Shown: in pieces, positions 43,188 through 51,203 of the stretch
Layout: each line of letters opens with the position of its first letter
Numbering within the stretch: position 1 is the stretch's first letter
From: Corynebacterium deserti GIMN1.010
GTDB lineage: Bacteria; Actinomycetota; Actinomycetes; Mycobacteriales; Mycobacteriaceae
Assembly: GCF_001277995.1 (NCBI RefSeq)
Contig: NZ_CP009220.1
Location: 2,886,329 to 2,950,328, forward strand
Length of the DNA stretch: 64,000 nucleotides
Direction of reading: 5' to 3'
The notes under the pieces: model-generated
What the model saw: only the letters and a program-made list of their open reading frames with translations
What the model was told of the DNA's origin: nothing
The model's database searches: none
Made by a program: the position numbers and the translations under genes

Positions 43188-44372
43188 ATGACTGACAATA
43201 AAATCGTATTCCTCGGTGGTGCTCGCACAGCGGTAGGCACCTTCGGTGGAACTCTTGCAAAGGTTCCCACTCATGAGCTCGGCGCACACGCCATGAAAGC
43301 AGCATTGTCTCGTTCGAATGTTCCTGCAGAAAAGATTGACGAAGTCATCATTGGCTGTGTTGGTCAGGTTGGTGAAGAAGCATTCTTAGCTCGTCGCATA
43401 GCTCTTAAGGCCGGTGCGCGCGATGATTCCAATGCCATGACCGTCAACCGCTTGTGTGGCTCCGGATTGCAAGCAGTACAGTCTGCAGCACTTGAACTGC
43501 GTTCTGGAGATTCCAAGTATGTCGTCGCCGGTGGCGCAGAGAACATGTCGTTGCAGCCATTCCTTGATTATGGCGCTCGCGACGGATGGCGATTGGGTAG
43601 CCGTACGCTCATCGATGGCACCCAATCTCTCGTCACTGATCCTTTTGGAAACTATCCCATGGGCAACACCGCTGAAGCTGTAGCTGCAGAGTTCAACGTC
43701 TCCCGCAAAGACCAGGATGAGTTCGCCGCTGAATCACAACGTCGCGCAGCAGCAGCTCAAGAAGCTGGCTTCTTCAACGAAGAAATCGAAGCCATTGAGG
43801 TCAAGGAACGCCACAATACCGTCATTTTCGACAAAGATGAGCACCCTCGTGCAGGCAGCACGTTTGAAAAACTCAGCACCCTTCGTCCTGCTTTCATCAA
43901 AGACGGAACCGTCACCGCTGGAAACTCATCTGGCATCAATGACGCCGCAGCTGCCCTGGTCATGACCACTGCAAGCACCGCCCATGATGATGGCCTTTCA
44001 CCAATCGGCGAGCTTGTTGCATTCGCCCGTGCCGGTATCCGACCAGAGATCATGGGATACGCCCCAAAGCTCGCGACTGAACGCGTTCTAGAAAAAGCAG
44101 GTCTGACCACCGAAGATATGGACTGGATTGAGGTCAATGAGGCTTTCGCTGCTCAAGCCGTGGCAGTTGTTCGAGATCTCGGTTTGGATCCTGAAAAAGT
44201 CAACCCACTCGGAGGTGCAATTGCACTCGGCCACCCGGTTGGTGCAACGGGATCAATTCTCACCCTTCGTACTCTCATCCAGATGAAACGAACCGGTGGA
44301 GAGCTCGGTCTGATCACCATGTGTATTGGTGGAGGACAAGCCGTCGCAGCGATTGTTCGTGTTCTTAACTAA
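43188..44372 (+). CDS. Acetyl-CoA acetyltransferase-type thiolase
   Basis: This 394-residue thiolase has all catalytic residues: the nucleophilic Cys in NRLCGSGLQAVQSA near 88, the His in GGAIALGHPVGATGS near 350 and the second Cys in TMCIGGGQAVA near 380. It probably cleaves a 3-oxoacyl-CoA to acetyl-CoA plus a shortened acyl-CoA; an acetoacetyl-CoA substrate is equally possible by sequence. The start is two bases after the CoA-transferase stop, with AAAGG upstream. Confidence 0.92.
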   Translation: MTDNKIVFLGGARTAVGTFGGTLAKVPTHELGAHAMKAALSRSNVPAEKIDEVIIGCVGQVGEEAFLARRIALKAGARDDSNAMTVNRLCGSGLQAVQSAALELRSGDSKYVVAGGAENMSLQPFLDYGARDGWRLGSRTLIDGTQSLVTDPFGNYPMGNTAEAVAAEFNVSRKDQDEFAAESQRRAAAAQEAGFFNEEIEAIEVKERHNTVIFDKDEHPRAGSTFEKLSTLRPAFIKDGTVTAGNSSGINDAAAALVMTTASTAHDDGLSPIGELVAFARAGIRPEIMGYAPKLATERVLEKAGLTTEDMDWIEVNEAFAAQAVAVVRDLGLDPEKVNPLGGAIALGHPVGATGSILTLRTLIQMKRTGGELGLITMCIGGGQAVAAIVRVLN

Positions 44373-44403
44373 CTCATCCTAAATCGTTCACAAAGGAACT
44401 GTG

Positions 44404-45765
44404 ATGTCTCATTCAGTTAATAACGCTTCGCCAACTCGAAGCGCTGAAGATCCCCGTCTTCCCGGAATTGTCAGCCGCAATTACCGCAAGCTCATGCCGA
44501 TTCTCGTGTTGGCATACATCATCGCTTTCATTGACCGCACCAATATCGGCATGGTCAAAGAAGAGCTCGACGTTCACGTAGGCATTTCCGCTGCGGCCTT
44601 CGGTCTCGGCGCTGGTCTGTTCTTTGTTGCATATGCCTTCCTAGAGATTCCTTCAAACCTCATCATGCATAAGGTCGGCGCCAGGTTCTGGATTGCCCGA
44701 ATCATGCTGACGTGGGGCATTCTGTCCATGGCAATGGCCTTCGTATGGAATGAAGCATCCTTCTACGTGCTTCGAATCTTGCTGGGTGCCGCAGAAGCCG
44801 GTCTTTACCCAGGCATCATCTTGTACATCACCTACTGGTTCCCTAAAAAGGAACGTGCAAAAGCAATTGGTGTCTTCCTCCTTGGTGTGTCCCTCGCTAA
44901 CATCATCGGCGCACCCCTTGCTGGCCTCCTCCTGCAAATGCATGGTTTCCTTGGACTCCACGGTTACCAGTGGATGTTCATTATTGAGGGCGCACCAGCA
45001 GTTCTCCTGTGCTTCTGGGTGTGGTTCCGCCTCCCTAACGGACCACGCGAGGCTAAGTGGATGAGCGAAGATGAAAAAAATTTGCTTATCGACGTCCTCA
45101 AGCAGGAAGACACCGGCGAGAAGACCGAGCATGGTGGTCTGCGTGCCCTTGGCCCAGTCCTCAAGGATCTACAAATCTGGCTCGTAGTTCTGATCTACTT
45201 TGCTCACCAAATTGCGGTGTACTCACTCTCGTACTTCCTGCCATCCATGATTCGCAGCTACAACGACAGCATGGATCCGCTGACGGTTGGTCTCATCACC
45301 GCTCTGCCGTGGATCGCTGCAGCAATTGGTTCTGTTTTGCTCCCACGCTTTGCCACCAACACCTCCCGCGCTCGCATGCTGGTCTCTGGAGGCATGATCC
45401 TCATCGCAGGTGGCCTGTTTATTGCCGCTCGATCTGGCTTTGTAGTCGCAGTTGTCGGATTCTGTATCTCTGCGTTCATGCTGTTCGTGATCCAGTCCGT
45501 CCTGTTTACCTTCCCGTCTAATCGCATGTCCGGTGCTGCTGCAGCATCCGGCATCGCATTCATCAACACCTGTGGTCTTATCGGTGGCTTCATTGGTCCA
45601 ACAGTCATGGGATCACTCGAAGAGTCCACTGGTAACCAGCTTGCAGGTCTCTGGTTCATCATGGTCTTTGCGCTTATCGCTGCCGCTCTTGCTTGGCTGC
45701 TTAAGTACAAATCCTCCGACGAGCACACTCCTGCACTTGCACAACCAACCACTACTCTCCACTAA
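44404..45765 (+). CDS. MFS transporter, anion:cation symporter type
   Basis: This 453-residue transporter with twelve helices belongs to the ACS branch of MFS, which imports organic anions such as hexuronates, tartrate, phthalate or aldonates. Family features are FIDRTNIGMVKEEL after helix 1, EIPSNLIMHKVGARFWIARIM and LGAAEAGLYPGIILYITYWFPKKERAKA. I prefer ATG at 44404 over GTG at 44401 because AAAGGA is 5 bases away. Its position inside the catabolic operon makes it the likely uptake system for the acid degraded there. Confidence 0.9.
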   Translation: MSHSVNNASPTRSAEDPRLPGIVSRNYRKLMPILVLAYIIAFIDRTNIGMVKEELDVHVGISAAAFGLGAGLFFVAYAFLEIPSNLIMHKVGARFWIARIMLTWGILSMAMAFVWNEASFYVLRILLGAAEAGLYPGIILYITYWFPKKERAKAIGVFLLGVSLANIIGAPLAGLLLQMHGFLGLHGYQWMFIIEGAPAVLLCFWVWFRLPNGPREAKWMSEDEKNLLIDVLKQEDTGEKTEHGGLRALGPVLKDLQIWLVVLIYFAHQIAVYSLSYFLPSMIRSYNDSMDPLTVGLITALPWIAAAIGSVLLPRFATNTSRARMLVSGGMILIAGGLFIAARSGFVVAVVGFCISAFMLFVIQSVLFTFPSNRMSGAAAASGIAFINTCGLIGGFIGPTVMGSLEESTGNQLAGLWFIMVFALIAAALAWLLKYKSSDEHTPALAQPTTTLH

Positions 45766-45786
45766 GAACTGCTGAGAACCCCCATC

Positions 45787-46938
45787 ATGAAATTCGTCCT
45801 TGCACCAGATTCCTTCAAAGAATCACTGTCGTCCCTTGACGCAGTCGAAGCTCTCGCAGCCGGTATCCAGGAGGTGTATCCACATGCTCATATAACGAAG
45901 GTGCCTATGGCTGATGGAGGTGAAGGAACCTGCGAGGTAATCACAAATATTCTTGGTGGGGAGTTCATCAGTATTAATGTCCATGATCCGCTCGGTGCTG
46001 CCACCACAGCGCGTTTCGGATTCGTTGCGCAATCCAAGACAGCAATTATTGAAGTTGCAGAAGCAATTGGAATCCATCTCATCGAAGCTGAAGCTCGAGA
46101 TATTTGGGCTGCACAATCCTTCGGAGTGGGGGAGCTCCTAACTGAAGCACTCAACCAAGGTGCCCAAAAGATCATTCTAGGCCTCGGTGGTACGGTCACT
46201 AATGATGGTGGCGCCGGAATGCTGTCAGCTCTCGGTGTGCAATTCAAAGACAAAAACGGCAACACCCTCGATCCGACTCCACGGAACCTTTCTGCCTGCA
46301 CATCGCTTGATACTTCAGACCTTGATCCCAGGTGGAGAACTGTAGAAATCATTTTGGCCAGCGACGTCACCTCTCCCGCAACGGGGAAAGAGGGCGCAAC
46401 ATATATCTTTGGGCCGCAAAAGGGAGCAACTCCAGATTCCCTGGAAGAGCTAGACAAATCCATTGCCACGCTAGTGCGAGCCCTTGAATTACACACTGGC
46501 AAAGCGATTGATAGCCTTCCAGGCGCTGGAGCTGCAGGAGCATTGCCCATCGGATTATTCGCGCTTTTCAGCGCAGATATGACTCCCGGTGCGGATCTCA
46601 TTCTCGATCTCGTGAAGTTCGATGACTTGTGCACGCCTGACAGTTTTGTTTTAACTGGTGAAGGTCGCATCGATAACCAAACTGCAGTCGGCAAGGGACC
46701 CGCTCGAGTTGCATCGCGAGCCAAAGCCCAAGGATCAAAAGTCTTCGCCTTCGGTGGCCTAATTGATTCCTCTTCGACAGAACTCACGCCTGCGCTTTTC
46801 GACGCCATCATCCCGATCAACCGTGACGTAGGGGACTTAAAAACTGCCCTTGAAAGCGCTGGCCCAAACCTCTCTAGGGCGGCAGCAATGAGCTGCAGCA
46901 TTCTCGAGGCGGCTCAATCGGAAGGAGCAATCTCATGA
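45787..46938 (+). CDS. Glycerate 2-kinase (GlxK/GarK type)
   Basis: This 383-residue type I glycerate kinase phosphorylates glycerate, in characterised relatives to 2-phosphoglycerate. Conserved stretches are APDSFKESLSS at the start, VPMADGGEGT near 40, LGLGGTVTNDGGAGMLSALG near 130, PGAGAAGALPIGL near 242 and LTGEGRIDNQTAVGKGPARVA near 288. Its presence beside a thiolase is unusual and indicates that glycerate is a product of the pathway. The end overlaps the ligase gene by four bases (ATGA). Confidence 0.92.
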   Translation: MKFVLAPDSFKESLSSLDAVEALAAGIQEVYPHAHITKVPMADGGEGTCEVITNILGGEFISINVHDPLGAATTARFGFVAQSKTAIIEVAEAIGIHLIEAEARDIWAAQSFGVGELLTEALNQGAQKIILGLGGTVTNDGGAGMLSALGVQFKDKNGNTLDPTPRNLSACTSLDTSDLDPRWRTVEIILASDVTSPATGKEGATYIFGPQKGATPDSLEELDKSIATLVRALELHTGKAIDSLPGAGAAGALPIGLFALFSADMTPGADLILDLVKFDDLCTPDSFVLTGEGRIDNQTAVGKGPARVASRAKAQGSKVFAFGGLIDSSSTELTPALFDAIIPINRDVGDLKTALESAGPNLSRAAAMSCSILEAAQSEGAIS

Positions 46939-48503
46939 TTAAAGGAAATACTGTATGGTCACCATCGGTTCTCGCTCCAAGTGTTCCTGAGATTGACCTG
47001 GACACGTACCAAAAACGCTGTGCGACTGCGCCAATGGGCCTTTACGACGCGCTGGTTCGTACTGCCGAAAAGTTTCCTGAAAAGGTTGCATTGGAACTTG
47101 AGGATAAAAGCTCTCTTACTTTTGCTCAATTACTCGAACAAACTCATACTTTTTCAGCCCAACTTGCCTCGCTAGGCATTCGGGAGAACTCTCGTGTCGG
47201 GTTACTTCTCGACAACAACCCCCAAATCTTCATTGCCCTCTATGCAGTCAACCAGCTGGGTGCAATCGCAGTAGTGCTGCCCGGAAAACTGCGTACACCT
47301 GCATTGATTGAGCTTCTCAACTGCTCAGCACCAGATATCACTGTCGTTGATATTTCCGGTATGGACGAGCTTTCCAGCTTCGGCCATCGTGTTGTTTCGG
47401 TCGAAGAAGTCAAAAAAGTAGACATAACCCACCGCGCTGTCACTGCCCATCCAAACCCTGGCAGGGTCGCGTTGATGATGTTCACTTCCGGCACATCAGG
47501 CACACCAAAAGCCGTGGCGATTTCGAATGCGAACGTCACCAACGCTGCCTTGAGTTACGAGTTCATCTTCCATCTTGATGAAAATGACAAGCTCATTTTC
47601 GGGGTTCCGCTTTATCATGTCACCGGAATCATCGCGATCATCGCACAGGTAACCTTCTCTGCCTGCACACTGTATCTCCAACGCCGATTCTCACCGTTGG
47701 AATTTCTAGAATGGGCGAAGGAGGTCAGAGCCACCTATATCCATGCATCTCCAACCGTTTTTGAGTTGCTACTCCGATCTTGGCCGAAAGGTTTGGAAAT
47801 CCCATCGATCCGTGTCCTTGCTTGCGGAGCGGCGAGCATGCCTACATCGCGAATTTTACGATTGAAAAAGAAGCTTCCACATGCTGCTTTTCGGACAATC
47901 TATGGACTCACGGAAACCACATCACCCGCGACAATATTCCCATCCGATGCGGCATCTTCGGAATTTATCGGATCTTCAGGCTGGCCGATTCCAGGCAACG
48001 AAATTCGCATTGTAGATGATTCGGGTAGGGAAGTAGCACCGGGCGAAGTCGGTGAGATCGAAGTTAAGGGCGCCACTGTGTGCCTTGGTTACCTCAATGA
48101 CCAGGGAGTTGTGGATCAGATTGATTCTCTAAAAACCGGCGATCTTGGTTACCTCAACGAACACGGGCTGCTCTACGTTGTGGATCGTCGGAAGGATCAA
48201 ATCAATCGTGGTGGCGAAAAGGTGTATCCACACATCGTCGAAGAGGCCCTCAATAATGTCGACGGCGTCGTTGATGCCTGCGTAGTTGCATTACCTGATG
48301 AGCTTTATGGCGAGGTTCCCGGCGCGATCTTTGTAGGTAAATCGCAGCTGTCGATTGACACGCTATGCATTGAGCTCAAGAAAAGTTTGGCGAGCTTCGC
48401 AATTCCATCCCTATTACTCCAGGTTGATGAAATCCCTAAAACTGCTGGACTAAAGGCCGACAAGAATGCAGCCCGCGAATTGTTACAACAGAAATCTATG
48501 TAA
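46935..48503 (+). CDS. Acyl-CoA synthetase (AMP-binding ligase)
   Basis: This 522-residue ANL-superfamily ligase activates a carboxylic acid with ATP and CoA. It shows the P-loop MMFTSGTSGTPKAV near 175-188, YGLTETTSPA near 320, the adenylate-binding KTGDLGYLNE near 397 and RRKDQINRGGEKVYP near 415. The C-terminal catalytic lysine region reads IPKTAGLKADK rather than the usual TxxGK. It would activate the imported acid in the operon. A variant parS sequence and a terminator follow within 90 bases. Confidence 0.9.
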   Translation: MIKGNTVWSPSVLAPSVPEIDLDTYQKRCATAPMGLYDALVRTAEKFPEKVALELEDKSSLTFAQLLEQTHTFSAQLASLGIRENSRVGLLLDNNPQIFIALYAVNQLGAIAVVLPGKLRTPALIELLNCSAPDITVVDISGMDELSSFGHRVVSVEEVKKVDITHRAVTAHPNPGRVALMMFTSGTSGTPKAVAISNANVTNAALSYEFIFHLDENDKLIFGVPLYHVTGIIAIIAQVTFSACTLYLQRRFSPLEFLEWAKEVRATYIHASPTVFELLLRSWPKGLEIPSIRVLACGAASMPTSRILRLKKKLPHAAFRTIYGLTETTSPATIFPSDAASSEFIGSSGWPIPGNEIRIVDDSGREVAPGEVGEIEVKGATVCLGYLNDQGVVDQIDSLKTGDLGYLNEHGLLYVVDRRKDQINRGGEKVYPHIVEEALNNVDGVVDACVVALPDELYGEVPGAIFVGKSQLSIDTLCIELKKSLASFAIPSLLLQVDEIPKTAGLKADKNAARELLQQKSM

Positions 48504-48526
48504 CCTCCGAATCACCATTTCTCAAA

Positions 48527-48542
48527 TGTTTCATGTGAAACA
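48527..48542. promoter_or_regulatory. parS-like site with one mismatch
   Basis: TGTTTCATGTGAAACA differs from the ParB site by one central C-to-T change. It lies after the catabolic operon, 18 kb beyond the last perfect site. Confidence 0.45.
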
Positions 48543-48554
48543 TTTTCAGTATCT

Positions 48555-48590
48555 CTCTTCCGGCAATGCGCGCCGGGAGGGATTTCTTTA
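48555..48590 (+). terminator. Terminator of the LacI-linked operon
   Basis: The stem CTCTTCCGGC / GCCGGGAGGG with two G-T pairs is followed by ATTTCTTTATTT. Confidence 0.7.
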
Positions 48591-48845
48591 TTTCTGAACG
48601 ATCCTGAGCTCAGGAGTGCTAACTGCAAGACTTTGCAGAGCAGCGCTGCGACAAACGTTTTCTATCGCATTTCTTACCGGCCCGATTTTGACACCGAAAA
48701 TCAGTACATGCAGACAAACCTACAGGTAAGGAAAGTCAGTGCACGATACCTTTGATTTTGATTCCGAGAGGTCATTGAAGAGTAATATTCGTGGCTTTAG
48801 CTGCAAATACACTATGCAATGAATTCCAACTCACAAGATCTAAAA
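48591..48845. other. Intergenic stretch with nothing recognised
   Basis: No gene, repeat or RNA structure stood out in these 255 bases. Confidence 0.4.
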
Positions 48846-49538
48846 CTACCACTCATCAGAAATGTATTTCTCTAGGAATTTGAAACCTTTTGGACACTCT
48901 ACTTTGAATCCAAGTCCTTTAAGTATTTCCATTGAACGTTCCTAGTTCTTAGAGATGATCGTATCTGTTTGGCGGTCATGATAAGCCAGTCGACCTTTAC
49001 TTACTCGGTCTTCCCAACCAGGATTCGAAGCCACACCGAACTCCCGAATAGCTAATTCAATGACATCTTCCTAGCAGGCTTTAAATCGATCTCCCCCCAT
49101 CGGAAAATGTATATCTTCCTACTGGGCAGCGACGTCATATCTTCCAGATCGAGCTAGAAGAATAGCTAATGGTAAAGATTCGGAATGAAACTGAAAATAC
49201 TGAACAGGCTTATTTCGGGTATTCCGATCGTACTCGAAACGCACGATGGGAACAGGCCACTTTTTAGCCCTGAATTCGACCTTAAAACTGCTACTTTTAA
49301 CTGCTAGGTGTTTTGCAGTCAAGTTAGTACAGAAATTAAATCCACAGCTTATGGATGCCCTCTCACTTCTATCTTTTCAAAATCTGAGAAATTTTGAAGC
49401 TTTAAAGGTCGCACGAAATTCTTCAGATGCTGCCCTTGCCCGACTGAGATCTGCCTCGCCAGGCGAACAAGTATCTAAGAGTTCTTTGATCTCTAGTACG
49501 AACTCTTTCACCTGAAGCTCAAACTGCCTTAAATCCAC
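48846..49538 (-). pseudogene. Decayed hypothetical protein gene with four in-frame stops
   Basis: One uninterrupted register of 231 codons from a GTG at 49538 reads like a single protein: QFELQVKEFVLEIKELLDT, a stop TGA (49377-49379), then KKWPVPIVRFEYDRNTRNKP, FQFHSESLPLAILLARSGR, TAG (49119-49121), EDIHFPMGGDRFKAC, TAG (49071-49073), EDVIELAIREFGVASNPGWE, TAG (48942-48944) and a final LKGLGFKVECPKGFKFLEKY. The HFPMGGDRF-C-x-ED pattern belongs to an uncharacterised actinobacterial family as far as I recall. No frameshift is needed, only stop codons. Confidence 0.65.
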
Positions 49539-49580
49539 GATGGCTGCTTATCAATGAATAAGCCAGGTGAGGACCTCAAA

Positions 49581-49736
49581 TTATTCCAACAAATCCTCTT
49601 CCTCCGGAGTGATCTCATCCGCAGCACGCAAACGACGCAACTGATCAACATCAAATTGCTTCATCCTTTGAAGTAATTCATCCCGCTCTACTCTAAGTTC
49701 TTTTGTAGTTCGAAACTCAAATACTGGCGCCGACAT
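49581..49736 (-). CDS. Small protein, 51 residues, charged coiled-coil-like
   Basis: ATG at 49736 has a strong ribosome site (AGAGGGGA at 49740-49747). The product starts MSAPVFEFRTTKELRVERDE and continues with leucine-spaced charged helices (LLQRMKQFDVDQLRRLRAAD) to an acidic end (EEEDLLE). It looks intact and translated. It is followed 42 bases later by the decayed 231-codon gene on the same strand, with which it probably formed an operon. The family is not recognised; antitoxin-like size and charge are only suggestive. Confidence 0.6.
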   Translation of the reverse strand: MSAPVFEFRTTKELRVERDELLQRMKQFDVDQLRRLRAADEITPEEEDLLE

Positions 49737-49844
49737 GATTCCCCTCTGGAACGCTTAGAGATATTGATATTGTTGAAGAAACTAGATATTTTTAGCAATT
49801 AAACCAACGATGGCAGCAATTACTCTTTTCTTGCGAGCAAAAGT

Positions 49845-49892
49845 AACCCCCGCCGACCTGAAATTTAACTACTCAGGCCCGCGGGGGTTTTC
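49845..49892 (-). terminator. thiD: Terminator of thiD
   Basis: Arms AACCCCCGC / GCGGGGGTT with an inner CCTGA / TCAGG stem lie just after the thiD stop (minus strand). Confidence 0.8.
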
Positions 49893-49908
49893 TAAAAGAT
49901 CAAACGTC

Positions 49909-50504
49909 CTACTTATTGTCCTCAGCCAACCACACAGAGGTGAACGGCGCGTTGGATGCAACAGCATCCTGAACCGCACGGGTAACCACACGCTTTGCGG
50001 TGGCAACGGCGTCCACGACAGCAGCGCCCTTCGCAAGCTCTGCGGTAATAACAGCTGCGAAGGTGCAGCCTGCGCCGGAAACTCGCTCGTCGCCGATCTT
50101 GGGCTCAGAGAACACGTGGTAGTCGGTGCCGTCGAAAAGCACGTCCACTGCGTTGTCACCTGGGAAGTCAATGCCGCCCTTGACCACAACATACTGAGGT
50201 CCCTGCTCGTGAATCAGGCGCGCAGCTTCCTTTAGGTCTTCGACGGTTTCTAGCTTGTCCAGGCCGGATAGGGTAGTGGCCTCGAAGTTGTTTGGAGTAA
50301 CCACGGTTGCCTGTGGCAGCACCTTGGCGCGCAAAGCGGTATCGGTATCAAGTGCCGCACCAGGCTCCTGACCCTTGCAAATCAGCACGGGATCAAGAAC
50401 GACGTGCTTGAACTTGTTCTCTTCCAGGGCGGTCGCAACGGTATCAATAGTCGCTGGGGTGCCCAGCATGCCAATCTTGACCACGTCTAGATCGTGCGCT
50501 GCAG
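49909..50504. repeat. Direct repeat, right copy (thiD segment)
   Basis: This is the right-hand partner of 34878-35473. Identity stops at CTGCAG (50499-50504), where the left copy loses homology. Confidence 0.88.
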
Positions 50505-50709
50505 TAGCAGCCTCAATCTGGTTGGCGATAACCTGCGCGTCAACCGGCACAAAACGGTGATTCCAACTGTCCTTGGGATCAAAGGCTACGAGGCAGGTGA
50601 TTGCCCCGATGCCATAAACGTTAAGGTGCTGGAAGGTCTTAAGGTCGACCTGGATGCCGGCGCCGCCGGTAGCTTCTGAACCTGCAATTACGAAAGCGAA
50701 ATTAACCAC
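49909..50709 (-). CDS. thiD: Hydroxymethylpyrimidine/phosphomethylpyrimidine kinase
   Basis: This 266-residue ribokinase-fold enzyme makes HMP diphosphate for thiamine synthesis. It has AGSEATGGAGIQVDLKTFQHL near residues 9-29, KIGMLGTPATI near 78, VTPNNFEATTLSG near 137 and the anion-hole end VSGAGCTFAAVITAEL near 212. ThiD and PdxK-type kinases overlap in sequence, so a pyridoxal kinase role cannot be excluded. The start is GTG at 50709. Its 3' three-quarters form a direct repeat with 34878-35473, where the N-terminus is lost. Confidence 0.88.
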   Translation of the reverse strand: MVNFAFVIAGSEATGGAGIQVDLKTFQHLNVYGIGAITCLVAFDPKDSWNHRFVPVDAQVIANQIEAATAAHDLDVVKIGMLGTPATIDTVATALEENKFKHVVLDPVLICKGQEPGAALDTDTALRAKVLPQATVVTPNNFEATTLSGLDKLETVEDLKEAARLIHEQGPQYVVVKGGIDFPGDNAVDVLFDGTDYHVFSEPKIGDERVSGAGCTFAAVITAELAKGAAVVDAVATAKRVVTRAVQDAVASNAPFTSVWLAEDNK

Positions 50710-50784
50710 ACTTCAAACCTAGCCCCTTTGGGTTCGGTTTCACTCATTACCACCTAGAAAAATTTCAACCGTAGGCTTAAGGGC

Positions 50785-51132
50785 ATGACCAAAACGATTA
50801 TCGTTCGCACTGAAATTGAAATTCCCGGCCATCCCACCGCTATTCACATTGCTGAAATGCGTGAGCTTCCTGCATCCCCACAGCCTGATGGTGTTCCCAT
50901 GTGCCAGATGCAGCGCATTATTGAACTCGCCGGAACCACCGATGGCGACATTGTCACCGGAGCTGGAGTTATCGGTGGCCAAACTTTTGATCTGAGCAAT
51001 GACCCCAACGAGGTTGTTCCGCACCCAGATACTTACGCTGACTTCCCAGATATTAAGGCTGAGATCATTTCAGTTGAGGAGTTTGAAGGTCTATGGCTAG
51101 AGGCTGGAGCTAAGTTCCCTGGCCTTGCTTAA
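50785..51132 (+). CDS. Conserved hypothetical protein, 115 residues
   Basis: This is a soluble, acidic protein with an N-terminal beta-rich stretch (MTKTIIVRTEIEIPGHPTAIHIAEM) and an acidic C-terminal part (YADFPDIKAEIISVEEFEGLWLEA). There is no signal peptide and no motif that I recognise. AAGGG is close to the ATG. It is divergent from thiD and has its own terminator at 51156-51192, so it is likely an expressed single gene. Confidence 0.75.
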   Translation: MTKTIIVRTEIEIPGHPTAIHIAEMRELPASPQPDGVPMCQMQRIIELAGTTDGDIVTGAGVIGGQTFDLSNDPNEVVPHPDTYADFPDIKAEIISVEEFEGLWLEAGAKFPGLA

Positions 51133-51155
51133 TCGCAGGCTGATTACAAGGAATT

Positions 51156-51192
51156 AGGAGCGGACACCACGATAAGTGTCTGCTCCTTTTAT
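51156..51192. terminator. Terminator between the 115-residue gene and the MFS gene
   Basis: The stem AGGAGCGGACAC / GTGTCTGCTCCT (one G-T pair) with an 8-base loop is followed by TTTTA. Confidence 0.85.
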
Positions 51193-51203
51193 TCTTAAAC
51201 TAA

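Noticed and set aside
45888..46901. 337-codon minus-strand frame across glycerate kinase
   Set aside because: It is the shadow of a gene with all family motifs on the plus strand.
49119..49515. Overlapping short frames on both strands near 49.3 kb as two separate genes
   Set aside because: The minus-strand pieces line up in one register with neighbouring pieces as a single decayed gene; the plus-strand frame is its complement.
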